Below, piece by piece: positions 1 through 11,894 of a stretch of DNA of 64,000 nt. Both the position numbers and the translations under genes were made by a program. A model generated the notes under the pieces. It worked only from the letters and a program-made list of their open reading frames with translations. It ran no database searches and was not told the origin of the DNA. The DNA is taken from the NCBI GenBank assembly GCA_018466975.1, contig CM031558.1, forward strand, positions 2,914,001-2,978,000. The letters are read 5' to 3'. How positions within the stretch are numbered: the stretch's first letter is position 1; each line of letters opens with the position of its first letter. This DNA comes from Sparassis latifolia (Eukaryota; Basidiomycota; Agaricomycetes; Polyporales; Sparassidaceae).

Positions 1-1844
1 TCCATTAGTGGAATCTATCCGCTAATCAGAGGATTTAGAAGTATGAGTGAATAACGAACGAACCCATATTGAGGGCCGAATTCTCGTGATCAGCATGCTG
101 TGCCATCATTTGAATCAGTGTCTGCCAAGGATATGAATACGTCGGCGCACACACTTTGATGGAATCTGGCCGATAACATAACCACACGTCCATGCAGTTG
201 TGATGTAGTTCAATTGATTCCCGTGCCTGCCGAAATTTCAGGAACATATCGACGACTGAAACACGTATGCTTTACAGGCGAAGGCTGTAGAGGTCATTAG
301 AGGCAGACAAAAGATGAATATTATCTACGTACTCTGTCTTCATTCCGGAGACATACGCGTTCTGTGAGGGATGTGTCAATCATGGGCATCAAGGACAGTG
401 GGGAAGAACATACGGTGACATTCTGCTGGTCCAGATACGTGGATTTCGAACAAGATCAGTGCCTGCATGAACGAAGATTGAGTTTAACAACTTATTTGCT
501 GAAGTATGACAGCGCGGCGTATGTCAAGAGGCATGCATCAAGCTTCGCCAAAAACCTCCGCTCTTCAGGTGGTTTATCCCACGTATCCCTGGAAAACCAG
601 TGAATCGAGCGTAAGTCGACGGCACACAGCGGACAGCGTACCAGATATAGCTCCGAAGAGGACGTGACCCCGGCTTCTGCTTCAAGTCCTCGGAGGTCAT
701 CTTACAAGCGACACGGACACGTCAGGCAAGAATAGTCCACAGACAAGGCAGTGACTTGCGAGGAGTTTATAGGACGCCCTATCCGCTACAGCAGGCCCTC
801 TACGAAAAGAACTCATACGTAGAGTGTATGGCATCATCATAAAGATAACGCAGTCAGGGCATCTCGATGCCTTCGGACTGGTCAGGAGATGCACGATCAG
901 AAGTGAAACGTTCGGTATCTTTTTGAAAAAGATATGTGGTTGCCAGCGCCAGCACAAACCTCTCAATAGATAATAAACACGAGAGCACGCAACACTGGCA
1001 CGATATGAGATGACAAATAAGATGCCAGATACGAGAGCTCGCTGCAACAGGCTGTTTCTTGACATCAACTTTTGGCACGATAGAATTGAATAGCACCATC
1101 GCGAAGTCGGATGAGGTGATCACGAAGCGCTCTTCTGAGAAACCGCAAATCAGATAGCTGTGGATCACAGTCTGCACCCTCTTGAATGCGTATACGGATA
1201 AGACATGGCTGATATTGGATATAAGTCTGTTAGAACTTGGTTGAAGCAGTTAAAATAGTAAAGGACCAACCACGCACGGCAACTGCCGAGATCTCCTAGA
1301 TGTTACTTATGTATGTTTCAGATCTAGATACTCCTCGTGGCGCAAAAACATCGCGACCTTCGTGTAAATTCGTAGGTCCCCGTAAGTACAGCTGAGACTA
1401 CGTCGTAATGAGATGCTCGTCTGGACAGGATGTGTCCTACTTGTTTTTCATTATAGGAAATAAAGTTGAGCGGGACAAAGATTTTAGTGTAGTGGTATGA
1501 TGAGCCGCATGTTCGAAATAAGTCCTCCGTCCGTAAGCGAATGAGTAGGAGACTGTCACAAGACACTTTAACAAGCTAGCGAAATTTCTTGCTAATATTA
1601 ATATCCTATATCCTGCAGACAGCGCATTGACTCGAGAGTCGAATGGCTATCCGCTAAACCTGAACATTTAATTGACTATGTAAGCATTTTGTGCATTACG
1701 ATATGAACGAATCCCAGCATGGGGACTATGAGATATCGAAGAACTTCAGTTTAAAAGGCTCCCTCCAGTGGTTAAGTCCTCCTCCGCCAAATGCATTCAA
1801 ACAACAACAGCATCCTGTCCTCGTTAATCGACGAGAGTGGCCTT
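1..1844. other. No supported gene
   Basis: Only short open frames with no recognisable domain are present on either strand. A 107-codon minus-strand frame at 854-1177 is weakly protein-like (hydrophobic middle, charged end), but nothing places it in a family. I see no repeat shared with the rest of the window. Confidence 0.4.
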
Positions 1845-3014
1845 CTATGCCTCGAAATTGGCACACGCAAAACTCGTGGTGAGGATATCAGCCCTCCCCA
1901 CCGTGAGAATGTGGAATGATACACCGTTGCGCTCGCATGAATGAGCCACATCCGTCAACTCGTTGTGATGACCGTGACACTGCACTACGACTGAGAGCGC
2001 TTCCAGCTCACTCTTTCCAGCACCCACGCGGTCTATTGCTCGAATGATGTCGTGCGCTGGGAAAGGGTGCCGGTGGTTGCCGTCCAGCTGGAGTGTGCGC
2101 AGACGGTGTGGCAACTGGTCGAATAGGGCACTGCTGTAACTCCCGTAACCGCAATGAAGGTGGAGGAGGCATGGAAGGCGCTCGACCAGGTCATCGATAA
2201 ATGGAGCAAATGGGAGCTGGTATGATTGGAAGGCGAGGGTTCGGATACGGCCGGCGTGAAGCGGGAGGAGGATAACCAGGTCTTCCACCTCATCCTCAGA
2301 AATACCCGTTCCTGTAATGTCGATATCAATGTGATCCAGGTGAGGCCCGAAGACGGCTAACAGGTGTCCGATTGTATAGTAGTATCGGTATGCGCCAATA
2401 CTCAGGCGTCTGAGTTTCGCAGTGGGGTTCAATGCAATTGGACCCCATTCCCTCTGCAAGTGGAAGGAAATTCTTTCCAGCGATGGAAGCTCCAAGCAGC
2501 TGCATAGAATCTCCGGAGAGGTAGCAAAAAAACCTCGAATTATCAAACTTGGTGTCGTACGGACAGCCGGGGATTGGAGTACCAGCTGTGCGAATTGGTC
2601 ATTCCTCCCTAGCAGCTTAACTGTAACTTCTCGAAGGCCATGTTCGGGGATAAGCTCTAGCCAATCAAAGATTGTAGCGTCCCTTGTGGAGAGACCGGAA
2701 GTGACTGATAAAAACCGCACGAATTTCCGTAAATGAGGACAGGTACGAAGCGTACGGCCGAGTGCAGAAGCATTTGGTGCATCTGAATCAAAGAAGATGC
2801 GCGAATACAGTAGCCTGCGGGCAGCTGGACTCCAATCACGGCATACCAGCGCTGCTTGGAACAGATCTTGGGATAAGGCGCGACTGAAGATGTGGTATAG
2901 AACATCCTCATTCCAGCGGGATGCAGATACGGTAAGAGGTTTTGCTCTCAGCTGAAAGAGAAAACCCTGTAGGATACGTGACCACACCGCCGTGATGTAC
3001 CACCAGATAGCCAT
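1845..3014 (-). CDS. F-box protein, single exon
   Basis: An uninterrupted 389-codon frame. Residues about 33-75 form an F-box-like segment (WNEDVLYHIFSRAL, then ALVCRDWSPAARRLLY), the usual basidiomycete pattern in which the F-box would bind Skp1 of an SCF ubiquitin ligase. The rest is leucine-rich with short repeats of the type LRRLSIGAYRYY, LRTLAFQSYQ and LRTLQLDGNH, suggesting a degenerate leucine-rich-repeat fold that would select the substrate. The first 25 residues (MAIWWYITAVW...) are hydrophobic; they could be an anchor, or the true start could be further in. It is not similar at sequence level to the duplicated F-box families at 17-43 kb. Family assignment is from pattern; the substrate is unknown. 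Confidence 0.75.
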   Translation of the reverse strand: MAIWWYITAVWSRILQGFLFQLRAKPLTVSASRWNEDVLYHIFSRALSQDLFQAALVCRDWSPAARRLLYSRIFFDSDAPNASALGRTLRTCPHLRKFVRFLSVTSGLSTRDATIFDWLELIPEHGLREVTVKLLGRNDQFAQLVLQSPAVRTTPSLIIRGFFATSPEILCSCLELPSLERISFHLQREWGPIALNPTAKLRRLSIGAYRYYYTIGHLLAVFGPHLDHIDIDITGTGISEDEVEDLVILLPLHAGRIRTLAFQSYQLPFAPFIDDLVERLPCLLHLHCGYGSYSSALFDQLPHRLRTLQLDGNHRHPFPAHDIIRAIDRVGAGKSELEALSVVVQCHGHHNELTDVAHSCERNGVSFHILTVGRADILTTSFACANFEA

Positions 3015-3799
3015 GTCGTATCGCTCAGAATGACACGACCACGTAGAACTTGTGATCCAGCAAACAGAGGTGTGGAGCGGACTGAAGGAGGTTACTGTTG
3101 TTTCTCGGAAAAATTGTAATTGCTACAATTTCAGCGTTCGCCGTCAGATGATGAACTTGAGCATGGTTTGAACATCTCTCACCCAGTTACTGAAGGACAG
3201 TATGACAGTAGGATGCGCACAAAACGATCGCGAGTTGGATGCCGTAACGAAGGTCTCAGCCGTATCCTTTCAAAGTCACGTGCATTGCACTTGTCTTGTA
3301 AAACTAACTACATTGCAACAACTCAACGGATGGCCATTCTTCAAATGAGAAAAATTAGCGGCTAAGGATCCTGAATTTTCTTCGCTCGTTGTTCTCTCAA
3401 AGAGCTCCGCACTGCGAAGTTTTTAGATTTTCAATGTAAGGCTCCTGCACGTGACAGCGGGTTGTTGTGGCTGAGCCCATTAATGCACCTCTCCGCACGG
3501 TTCACCATGACGCAGTGATAAATACATGATATCAATTCATGGCAACATTACATGAAGCTGCATAACTGTACAGACTGCACCGCACCGGAGATACTCAAAG
3601 TTCGGTTCTACGTATAAGTACATTGATGATCGTACTAGTGAGCATCCTACCGAGATCATAGCATTCACGATGAGCGTGTAACAGGTAGACGAATAAGTAG
3701 TAAACGGCCATTGTGGAAGACAAAAGTTTGGTATTACTGGCGCAGCCTATGACCGGAGGTCAACATCGTTGGCTTCGCAAGTAGAATAGAGCGGTATAC
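3015..3799. other. Intergenic, no supported gene
   Basis: Short frames only. The last part may hold a third exon of the amidoligase gene: joining the donor at about 3804 to an acceptor near 3735 would keep a frame open to about 3600, but that frame has no recognisable motif. Confidence 0.4.
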
Positions 3800-4750
3800 T
3801 CACGGTGTAAGCCCAGCATAAACATGCTCACCCACGATGCCCACCAGTGGAATATTGATGGTATCGAGAGCTACCAGAGCCTCTGCTGGAAGCTCTATCG
3901 CTCGCCGTACTAAGGCAAGCAAGAAGTCTGCCCATGCACACACAGTCGTGGGATCAATAGTCCCTTCGTGCTGCCTGAATTCCACAGTCCCATACTTCCA
4001 CACGCTCAGGAAGTTGACCTTATAATCCCGCAGACAATTCACCGGCGTGTTTTCGGGATCAAGGAGGCCATCAGGAAACGGATTCATCATCCGTGCCAAA
4101 TGACCGAAATCACGAGCGGATAGAATTCTTCTGAGCACATCGGACGAACTCAGTTGCCCAAAAAACACGTTCGACCTGTTGCTTCTGAGCATGTTGTTAG
4201 TTACTTCACGATCAGCCGAACGATGGGCTGGGTGAAGCGTATCAATCGACTCTGAGATAAATATATCAAAAAATGAGTGACCAAGAGTATGGCGAGGACA
4301 TTAAGGAAGCGTACCCTCGTAGATGATAGTAACGGCCGCAATCCTCTTCAGTTCATCAAGAGTAAAGGTTTGTCCTTGACCCTTACCGATACCGATATGG
4401 ACGTGATATCCTGTGCTCTCATTTGTATGGAGCGGCACAGTACGGCATACGGAATCGAGTACACCACGGATTTCATCATGCCAGGTGAGGCGAGTGGGCA
4501 TGTCGGCATCAGTGAAGACGGGAGATATGAGTTCGACACCCTCCATCCGCTTGCTGAAATTCTCTCTGCCTGGGGCGATTGAGTAGTCTTTAGTGACGAT
4601 CCACGATGTCTCGCCAGTGGTGGGCCCATCATCTGAGACCTTGGCGGTCGCCGGGTGAGCGCCGTTAGTGATCGCTTTGACGATCCTGTCACGAGCATCA
4701 TAGCCTTCTGCAACAGCTTCAAGCTCTACACCGAGAGTGAGTAACTTCAT
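3800..4750 (-). CDS. Putative amidoligase (Amidoligase_2 family)
   Basis: Two exons (4750-4315 and 4251-3800) join over a 63-nt intron (4314-4252, GTACGC..CTCAG) to give about 296 residues. Order of motifs: LTLGVELEA near the N-terminus; SWIVTKDYSI; GVELISPVF; TGYHVHIGIGKG; then HPAHR and GTVEFRQHEGT in exon 2. The GxHVHxG and EFRQHxGT blocks are hallmarks of the COOH-NH2 ligase amidoligase group, which has a glutamine-synthetase-like fold and is expected to join a carboxylate to an amine using ATP. Substrate is unknown. The reading stops at a TGA embedded in a perfect donor (GTGAGT), so an extra 3' exon may exist. Start is the first ATG before the ELEA block. No gamma-glutamylcyclotransferase-type partner is visible nearby. 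Confidence 0.82.
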
Positions 4751-5697
4751 GGTTGTAGGGATGGTTATCGAGGGATGGAGAAACGCGGCTACTCATATAC
4801 GGGATGGTAGGAATTCCGCATCCACCGAAATTCGGCTCCCGTCCCGGTCTCAGGAGATGCCGTAACATGCGTTCCACAACACATTTACAGGGAAAAAAGG
4901 ACACCGGACCTGTTCGGAGCAAGTCGACAGATCCTGTGTAGAACGAGGGTACAAGCAAATATTTGGGGGTTGTGTGGTCGAGTGCCGTGGGTGGAACATA
5001 CTGCAAAGTGCTTCGCATGTCGTGTATGACTCGCGCATCAATTTTTAGAGTGCCAGTAGCGAGCGGAAGACAGGTGGAACTTCAAGAGAAGAGAAGAATG
5101 GAACGGAGCCGTGGAAACAATGAGAGAGCGCACCCGAGGCTCTGGAGACACGCGCCACCGTGCAGTATTAGTCTGGGTCGAGTCTGCCATGATTCGTTGA
5201 CAAGCGCGCTATGATAGGGAGTCAGAACCCGATAGAGGTTAGTCCAGACCAAACAGGATGCCTGCGAAAATCAACCTTAGGCGGAGTCAGCAATCATACT
5301 TCAGGTGGAACACGAGTTACTTGGGCCCTCTGAAACACCTAAATGAGAGAAAACTGGACCTTCACATTGTATCAGATGATTAGTGCTGGTAACTGGAGAG
5401 AAATAATTCAAGGACGGTCGCTTCCGGTCATCGATAGAAGCCTTGAAATCATCCACAAAGCCCGTTGTGGGTGCATGAGAACTTACCGCACAAGCGGCCT
5501 TCCCAGAAGCTGGGCGTATCAGAAGTGGAGGCCGAGCGTCGCGGGATGTGCTACCTCCTCTGACTCTGCGGGCGTTTTGTGACAGTTTCCAGTCAGACCA
5601 ACGTTCATAAGACACTAGTCGTGGGTCATTCCGTGTACAAAGAATGACTCGGATTCAGGCCCGATCCTCCCTCCGATCTGTACGCACGGCGGCAAAA
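4751..5697. other. Intergenic between amidoligase and ORC1
   Basis: Several 80-105-codon frames overlap on both strands with no conserved motif. I see no convincing gene and no repeat. Confidence 0.4.
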
Positions 5698-8600
5698 TCA
5701 GATACTCAGCGCATTCTTCCATCTCGCACCTCCGACTTCGCCCAAGACCCTCTCGACCTCCACGTGTTCCAAGTTCAGTGCGACTCTCTTCTCACTCTCC
5801 GGCTTGCGCGCAGCAAGTGCGCCATCCTCGCATATCATAGCCCGCGAAGCAAGCAGCGAATCCAGAACCAGCTGTAGCTCGCCCCACGTCGGACGCCGCG
5901 AGGGGTCGTCCTCACCTGTGAGGATATTCATGTACACGATATGCTGATGTCGAACCTGTAGGTATGTTGCCAATTTGCGCTTAACGATGATCTCAGGAGG
6001 AAAAGACTCACATCGCCCCACTTGATCTCTTCGACCCCTTCCTTCTTGATGCATTTCAGCAGTGCGGCGAGCATCAGCCGTTCGTGGAAGCTTAAGTCCC
6101 GGAGATACGCAGCCGTCGGGCTATTCTGCATCTCTTTGATCACCTCCTTCACGTCTTCAGTTCTTGCAGTTCGGGAATGAGGCTGCACGAGCTCTACTGT
6201 CCGTCTACCGTGCCAGTCAGCGCCACGGCGATCCGTGGAGAATTGCTCAACACACCTGCATATGTCTAGTACGCGTCGGGCATCGCCGCTAATTGACGAT
6301 ACCTTCATGGCGGCGAACTTAACACCATCTGGGACGATCACGTCGCGTGTGTCTGAGAGTCCCTCTTTCGCACTGTGTAGTCGTGCCTGGACAATCTTCT
6401 CCAGCTGTGGAGTGGTGTACGGCTGGAAGTTGATGCGAATCATGCCTGTATCAACATGTATTTATAAATGGTAGACAAAATGAGCATGACACCATGTAGA
6501 GATCCAGGAGATACGCACCGAGCCTACTTCTGACTCGCCCTGTCATCACGCGCTCTGGCAGATCCATCGTATTCGCAACGGCGAGTACGACTAACTTAGA
6601 GCCTACAAGGGTAGGCCAGTTGAAGAAGTTATATACCACGTCCTGCTTGGTTGTCATCAACTGGTCAAGCTCATCCATGAGGACTACACTGTGCAACTGA
6701 TCAGCATAAAGGAATGAAGCTCGGGCATCTAGAGATCCGATCAAATCACTCACCATGCGTGTCCTCCAGGCCCCACCCGCTCTCCTACGCTGAAATGACG
6801 CGAGAGAGACTTCAACGCTTGGTTGGCACTTATCTTCATGTGTCCGTCCCTTGCGACGTCGTGTCCAGAGACGGCCTCCCACAGAAGACTATAAGCTGCT
6901 GCAGATTCCGGGATGCGCAATCCATTAATTTCGACGTAACTGAACGGATTGGCTTCCTGCGAAGTTGTAGAATTATTCAGCAGGTTTTCATATCAGGAGG
7001 CCTCAGCCACCTACATTCTGCAAGGCCATGCGCTTCAGCTCCCGCACGACAGCATGCACGGTAGCAGTCTTGCCAGTACCAGGAACACCAGATATATCTG
7101 TAAAACAAGTATCAGGCAATGTTCAAGAGATATGAGAATAGGCAGGAAAAAATACCCACATATGCACCCTCCACTGCCCTCCTCCAGCAGCTCTTCCACC
7201 GCCCGCAATACCTTCCTATACTCCTCTTCGCGACACGGCAGCGCCTCCGGGCGCGCCGCGACATGCAGCACGTGCATCGCGCGCAGCCAAGGGTCCGTAC
7301 CCGCTCCCGCCAGGTGCGCCTCTAGGTCTAGATGCAGGTTGAATGCAGAGTCGGCTGCGGGCGGGGGCCGCACAGCGAGCGCGGTACGCCTGCGTTTCCG
7401 AAGCGCGGCCTTTGAGTGCGGGGTGGGTTGCGCAAGTGTGCTCGGCCCTGCTTCCACCGCTTTCGCCCGCCGGCGTGGGGTACGAGGAGTACGCGGGGTG
7501 CGAGGAGTTACGACGGTCCGTTTTCGCCGCGATGGAGTGGTTGGAAGAGCTGGAATGGTAGCTTCACGTTCTTCTTCGTCCTCGTCGTAGGGAGGTAGGC
7601 GGAATTCATCCGTCATCGAAGAACCATCGTCTGATTCGGCCACCAGAGCCTGAACCTCCGCCGCGTCTAGGGACGATCCGCCGATCTCTGTGTCCATTTC
7701 AGACACCGCATCCTCGAGCGCTGTCTTGGTGCGCGCTCGACGTGGCGTCTTGCGGGGTGTACGAGTTGTTGTGGATGCACGCTTGCGCTTGCGTGGTGTC
7801 TTCGGAGTGAAATCCTCTTCCACCACAGGATGCTGCAGCTCGTCCCCTGCTGAAGAGCCATCATCCAAGCCGCCAACGAGTCCATGGATCTCTTTGTCTG
7901 CAGAAGAGGTGTCCAATTCCGATCGCGTGCCCTTGGAAGCCTTCTTCCTAGGGCTGGGGTCATTGTCGGGATCGTGGTCATCAGCGACAAGAACATTCCA
8001 CTCAGACCCAACCCCCCACTTTCCATCCTCGACGCCAGCAGCCATTGCCTCCTCTCTGAACGCCTTCCAGTCGATGATGTAGAAATAGCCCCGCATCGCG
8101 TTGGTGGCAAGCCCGCAGTAGAACTCCAACATTTTTTCCTCCGCTGCACGAAGCCCTCTACGCTTCGGAGCACTCCGCAATGAATCAGCGGCAAGAGTGG
8201 AGGATACCACGCAGCGACCGACGATGGTTGACGATGAAATGGAAATAGTCGAGGAGAGGGTATAGTAGATTTCGTTCTGTGCATTGTGTGAGCTTCAATT
8301 TGGGAAAGGCAGGTCAAGCGGACGCACGTCGAGGTACTCTCTCCGAACACGGATCGACGCAAGCTCTCTGGGTCTGACGAACCAATGCAGCCTTACTCTG
8401 GTGCCCTGCATCGGACCGTCAGCGTCCGCGACATCCCACAATGCAACAATCACAGCGATACTGGGATCCTTCGACGATGACTGCACCAGCACTGTGTCCC
8501 CAACGTTGAACACCTCCAGTGCGGTGGATGGTCTCTCCTGTTTTCTGCGCCCGTACACCTTTGAGGGACGCTTCATAGAGGATGCTTCATTCCGCACGAA

Positions 8601-8825
8601 TTGTGAGTAGAAGCGGGTTTTGAGCGTGCTGAGTTCTAAGGTGGATGTGTCGAGCTCATGATTGAGATCTTCTATGACGGTGGGCCTAGTATGAATGGGA
8701 GGGGCAGAAGGAGCATCCGTCTGATCGGTAAGCTGTAATGCGGGTAGTCTGGTAGGCTCTACAACGACAGGTTGGCCGCGCTTTGAGCGACGAAGAGGAG
8801 TATTTGGCACAGATTTTTGGGACAT
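5698..8825 (-). CDS. ORC1: Origin recognition complex subunit 1
   Basis: Eight exons (8825-8328, 8276-7160, 7097-7015, 6956-6754, 6688-6519, 6445-6256, 6204-6012, 5955-5698) splice to 2,712 nt, 903 aa. Domains: a BAH domain (about residues 105-245, ending near GYFYIIDW); a long acidic/basic linker with repeated TPRTPR and TPRKTPRR, likely DNA-binding and a phosphorylation target; then the AAA+ ATPase with Walker [12 protein letters not shown], Walker [11 protein letters not shown] and sensor-1 region [14 protein letters not shown]; sensor-2 region [11 protein letters not shown]; and a C-terminal winged helix ([18 protein letters not shown]). ORC1 is the ATP-binding subunit of the nuclear complex that marks replication origins and loads MCM. 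All catalytic motifs are present and every splice keeps frame, so it looks functional. Confidence 0.95.
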
Positions 8826-9002
8826 GTGGCGGAGCCAGTTTACGCACTATAGTCTTCTGATATCTTCCGAGGCCGCCTGTAATAATTCAGCGTGCGACAA
8901 GTTTATTTAAACAAAAAGAAGACAGATGGTTGATGCGTTCACGAAGGGCACCTGAAAGACGAGGCTGAAAAGGCTGATGTGGAGTCACGCTTCGCGTTAC
9001 CT
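8826..9002. promoter_or_regulatory. Probable ORC1 upstream region
   Basis: Short non-coding stretch immediately upstream of the ORC1 start, AT-rich around 8880-8920. No TATA box or clear factor site stands out. It ends where the dispersed repeat at 9003 begins. Confidence 0.35.
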
Positions 9003-9157
9003 AAGGTTGGGCGTTGCATCACGAATACGTGACAGACGCGTTTCATGTCACGCTGACGCGGAACAACTGCTCGCCCGAATTCCACTGTCACTGTCAGTTA
9101 GTCGTCTCGGTACACCACGAAATTTATGCCTTGGCTATACACTATACTGCGAGGTCG
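9003..9157 (+). repeat. Dispersed repeat R1, copy 1
   Basis: About 155 bp closely resemble 11895-12096. Shared words include CGTGACAGACGCGTTTCATG and GCCTTGGCTAYACACTATAC. Both copies lie in the same orientation. This copy abuts the truncated reductase pseudogene exactly where homology to intron 1 of the intact reductase begins. Confidence 0.7.
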
Positions 9158-9812
9158 TTCAAATTGAGTTCTGAACATGTTGCTCTCCCGTCAGGTTGTC
9201 GCAGGGCTTGATTGGACATCCTACACATGCTACGTTCCAACAATACACCCTCGTCTATGCAGATATCACTGCTAAAGTATGTCTCCAACTTGCTCGTGCA
9301 TCTTGGTGTCTTACAAAGATACTTCTAGATACCCAGCAAGGTCACGTTCGACCAAGCGGCGTCGATCCCTCTGTCTTGCAACCGCTGGACTTGTTCTCTT
9401 CTATCCCGAGAACCCGCAGGCAAGCGCGGGCTTCTTACCTCCTTGGAGGGAGGGTGGCCGCGGCAAGTACGCAGGCCACCCTATGGCGATCTTCGGCGGT
9501 TCCTCTTCCGTCGGGCAATTCGGTGCGTTAGTCACCTTCTTGACGAAGCCGATGGATGTTGAGACGCTATCGCCCTGGAAGACACGCAGAACGCTACATA
9601 CCAAGTCCTTGCCCCGAACGGCAAGCTTCTCCTGATGCTAGGGGATCAGGTTGACCCCACGCTGAAGGCAAATGGCGGAGACAAGAAAATTAATGTATTC
9701 GGAAACACCAACGTTCCAGCGAACCGCCAGGCCGGGCAGTATTTGTATGGTCAGCTCACGGCGCTGCTCGAAGGGGGTGCAATCGAGGTACACGTGTGCC
9801 ATCTTGGGTGGT
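9158..9812 (+). pseudogene. Truncated alcohol dehydrogenase/enoyl reductase copy
   Basis: A partial duplicate of the intact gene at 15084-16357. Homology begins inside intron 1, so the first exon (N-terminal catalytic domain) is absent. It includes the segments [19 protein letters not shown] and GGSSSVGQF. The copy then lacks about 190 bp encoding the middle of the cofactor-binding domain: DVETLSP is followed almost directly by DTQNATYQVLAPNGKLLL. It ends just past the fourth exon of the intact copy. No complete protein can be made. It keeps remnants of intron splice sites, so the duplication was at DNA level, not by retroposition. Confidence 0.85.
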
Positions 9813-10422
9813 GGATTTGTCACCAGCCAATATTTCTCGGAATATTCATCCCAGAAACTCATGCAGACCTAAGTTTACTCCCAAGGAGCCCGCCTTGGAG
9901 AGGTTCGTATAACTACCTGGGATGCTCTAGGTTAGTAACTACTCTGGATAGTGCTTTCGACACACCGCAAGCACACTGTGCATTGACCCTGATCCAACCT
10001 CTTCCGCTTGCGAGCTCACTCGTACTCAAGGCTTGCGTCAGTGCCTAGCTGACATTCGGACGTGCTCTGATAGTTTCTACAGACCTCGAGCAGTCTTGAG
10101 TCTTTTGTGACATAGATGGTGCGGAACGCCCGTGGCGTGACAAGCGCACAGAACGTCTTGTCAACTGCGCGTGAAGCGTGAAGCTCAGCAAGCTCCCTTT
10201 GTTTCTATTCTATAATAGTACATATATTTCTATAACTATTGTCATGTTGTGGTATAAAACGTTCCAGATGATGGTTATAAAATTGTGTACAGTGCTCACG
10301 TGCAGTAATATCAACAACCGACACAATTCACAGACGCATCTGCTGATGAAAAAAAACACAAAGGAATGCTACTGAATTACGACCCACCCTGGAAAGATGC
10401 TGGTCAACACCTTCTAATCATT
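9813..10422. other. Intergenic, no supported gene
   Basis: No coding signal. The stretch around 10200-10350 is AT-rich and probably includes the 3' flank of the HNH gene on the minus strand. Confidence 0.4.
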
Positions 10423-11715
10423 TCAAACCCAAACAGGAGAACGGCTGCTAGCGTGGAGAAGTGCGTCCTCGAGCAGTCTGGCCGAACTACCGTCCTCCGA
10501 GAGCACGGGCATTTCTTCGAGGTCTCTCAACACTTTGTCGATGTACTCCGCAGCACCAGAAAGATGCGCTACCTTGGCACACGCCGCATGAAGGGCCAGG
10601 TAATCTGGCGATGGAACCGGGAGAAGTTCTGGATCGGTCGTGGTAAAGGTGACATCCTTTGGAAGTTGTCTGAGGTACAGGTCAGATCTACCTTCCAGCT
10701 TATACTTATTTTTTGTTTTCTTTTTTTGTTCTTGTCATTACTCTGTGAACAAGGGAAAGTACAATCACGTACTGTTGCAGTGAACCAAATCTCCAAAGCA
10801 TCGAAGCTGCGATGCACGGAGAGGTCCAATGTCATGACATTTTCCAGGCGATGGACCTTGGCACCGTTCAAGTCATCGGATAACTTTTTACGGCTACTAA
10901 AGGTATTCATGATACTCCAGACCGTAGCAGCATAATCGGCCTGAAAAGAGCAAATGAACATTTTGCAGAAACTGAGTGTGGAGAAGTACCTTGTCCGAAT
11001 TCGTGGTATTCAAATTAGTTGACTCCGACAGTATATGAGCGCACTCCGTGTACGTAAGGTTAACCCCTTCACTTCGGGCTCTGGCTGCCAACTCTTCACT
11101 CCTCCTCACGGAATTAAAATCATAGGCGCCGGTGACCACACACCGAAACCCGTCACGGACAAGGGCCTTCACAATGACTGGAGTTAGTGAACATGATTGA
11201 TTGAAATAAAGCGAAGCTGACTTTATTTTTTGCGGTGGAATGACCCTGCGGTGCCTCCTCCAAACAATCCTTAATCATGTCTGCCATCGTGTCGAAGGAG
11301 GGACGCGACGCGTGATTTGAGGGCGTGGGTGTCGGTCCTTTGTTGGATCGAACTGGGATGATTTAGATGTACGCCAGTTGAGTAAACAAATGAGTAAACA
11401 AATGCGGAGATACATACAGGCTCGGACGTAGTGGTCGAAATACATCTTCCCGAGTTGAACTAGCGCCTTTTTGTCTTTGCACGATATGACTTGCTTGTAA
11501 ACGGCGACCCGTGCACCGATATTCGGGCCATAACAAAGAAGGTAGCCGAGAATGCGACAAAAAATCATTTGCTCTTTGGAATTTTGTGCAGGGGTGGCGT
11601 TGGCCTCGATCTCCTCCTCAAGGCGCAAACATCTCTGATAGGCACTGTTGAGGTGCGGGAATTGCTCGGAATAGCACTGTAAATCCTCTGGTAGTTCTCT
11701 AGGAAGCTTGCTCAT
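10423..11715 (-). CDS. HNH endonuclease-domain protein
   Basis: Five or so exons splice in frame. Exon 1 from 11715 encodes MSKLPRELPEDL onward, then an exon with SFDTMADMIKDCLEEAPQ, then VKALVRDGFRCVVTGAYD, TECAHILSES, ATVWSIMNTF, LNGAKVHRLENVMTL and SFDALEIWF, ending YLRQLPKDVTF...SSRSPVWV. The RCVVTG...CAHI...N.MTLD...H..FD arrangement matches the fungal HNH_2 domain, a metal-dependent nuclease fold. Such proteins are numerous in basidiomycetes with unknown biological role. The final intron (GTACGT..ATAAG) uses a weak acceptor chosen because it alone preserves frame. About 330 residues are expected. The nuclease assignment is by motif only. Confidence 0.75.
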
Positions 11716-11894
11716 TGTCGCAGACGAAGGACTTGGATGGGTGGTAAGGGCCTGATCTACGAGTCCCCAGCCTACCGTGGGCAGCCACGCTCAATTGATG
11801 GACAAGAGGTTAGATAATTTGCATATGACTCACCAACACCGGGGCCGCCTCACTACAAGTACACCGCCAACTGTGTTCAGGCCGATTGTTCCAT
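11716..11894. other. Upstream region of HNH gene
   Basis: Short non-coding flank between the HNH gene start and the second R1 repeat. No clear promoter element is visible. Confidence 0.3.

Noticed and set aside
6949..7590. 213-codon Ser/Arg-rich plus-strand frame
   Set aside because: Lies antisense to the ORC1 linker and reflects its repetitive TP-R composition.
9196..10048. Functional second reductase
   Set aside because: First exon and a central ~190 bp are missing relative to the intact gene, so the cofactor domain is incomplete.
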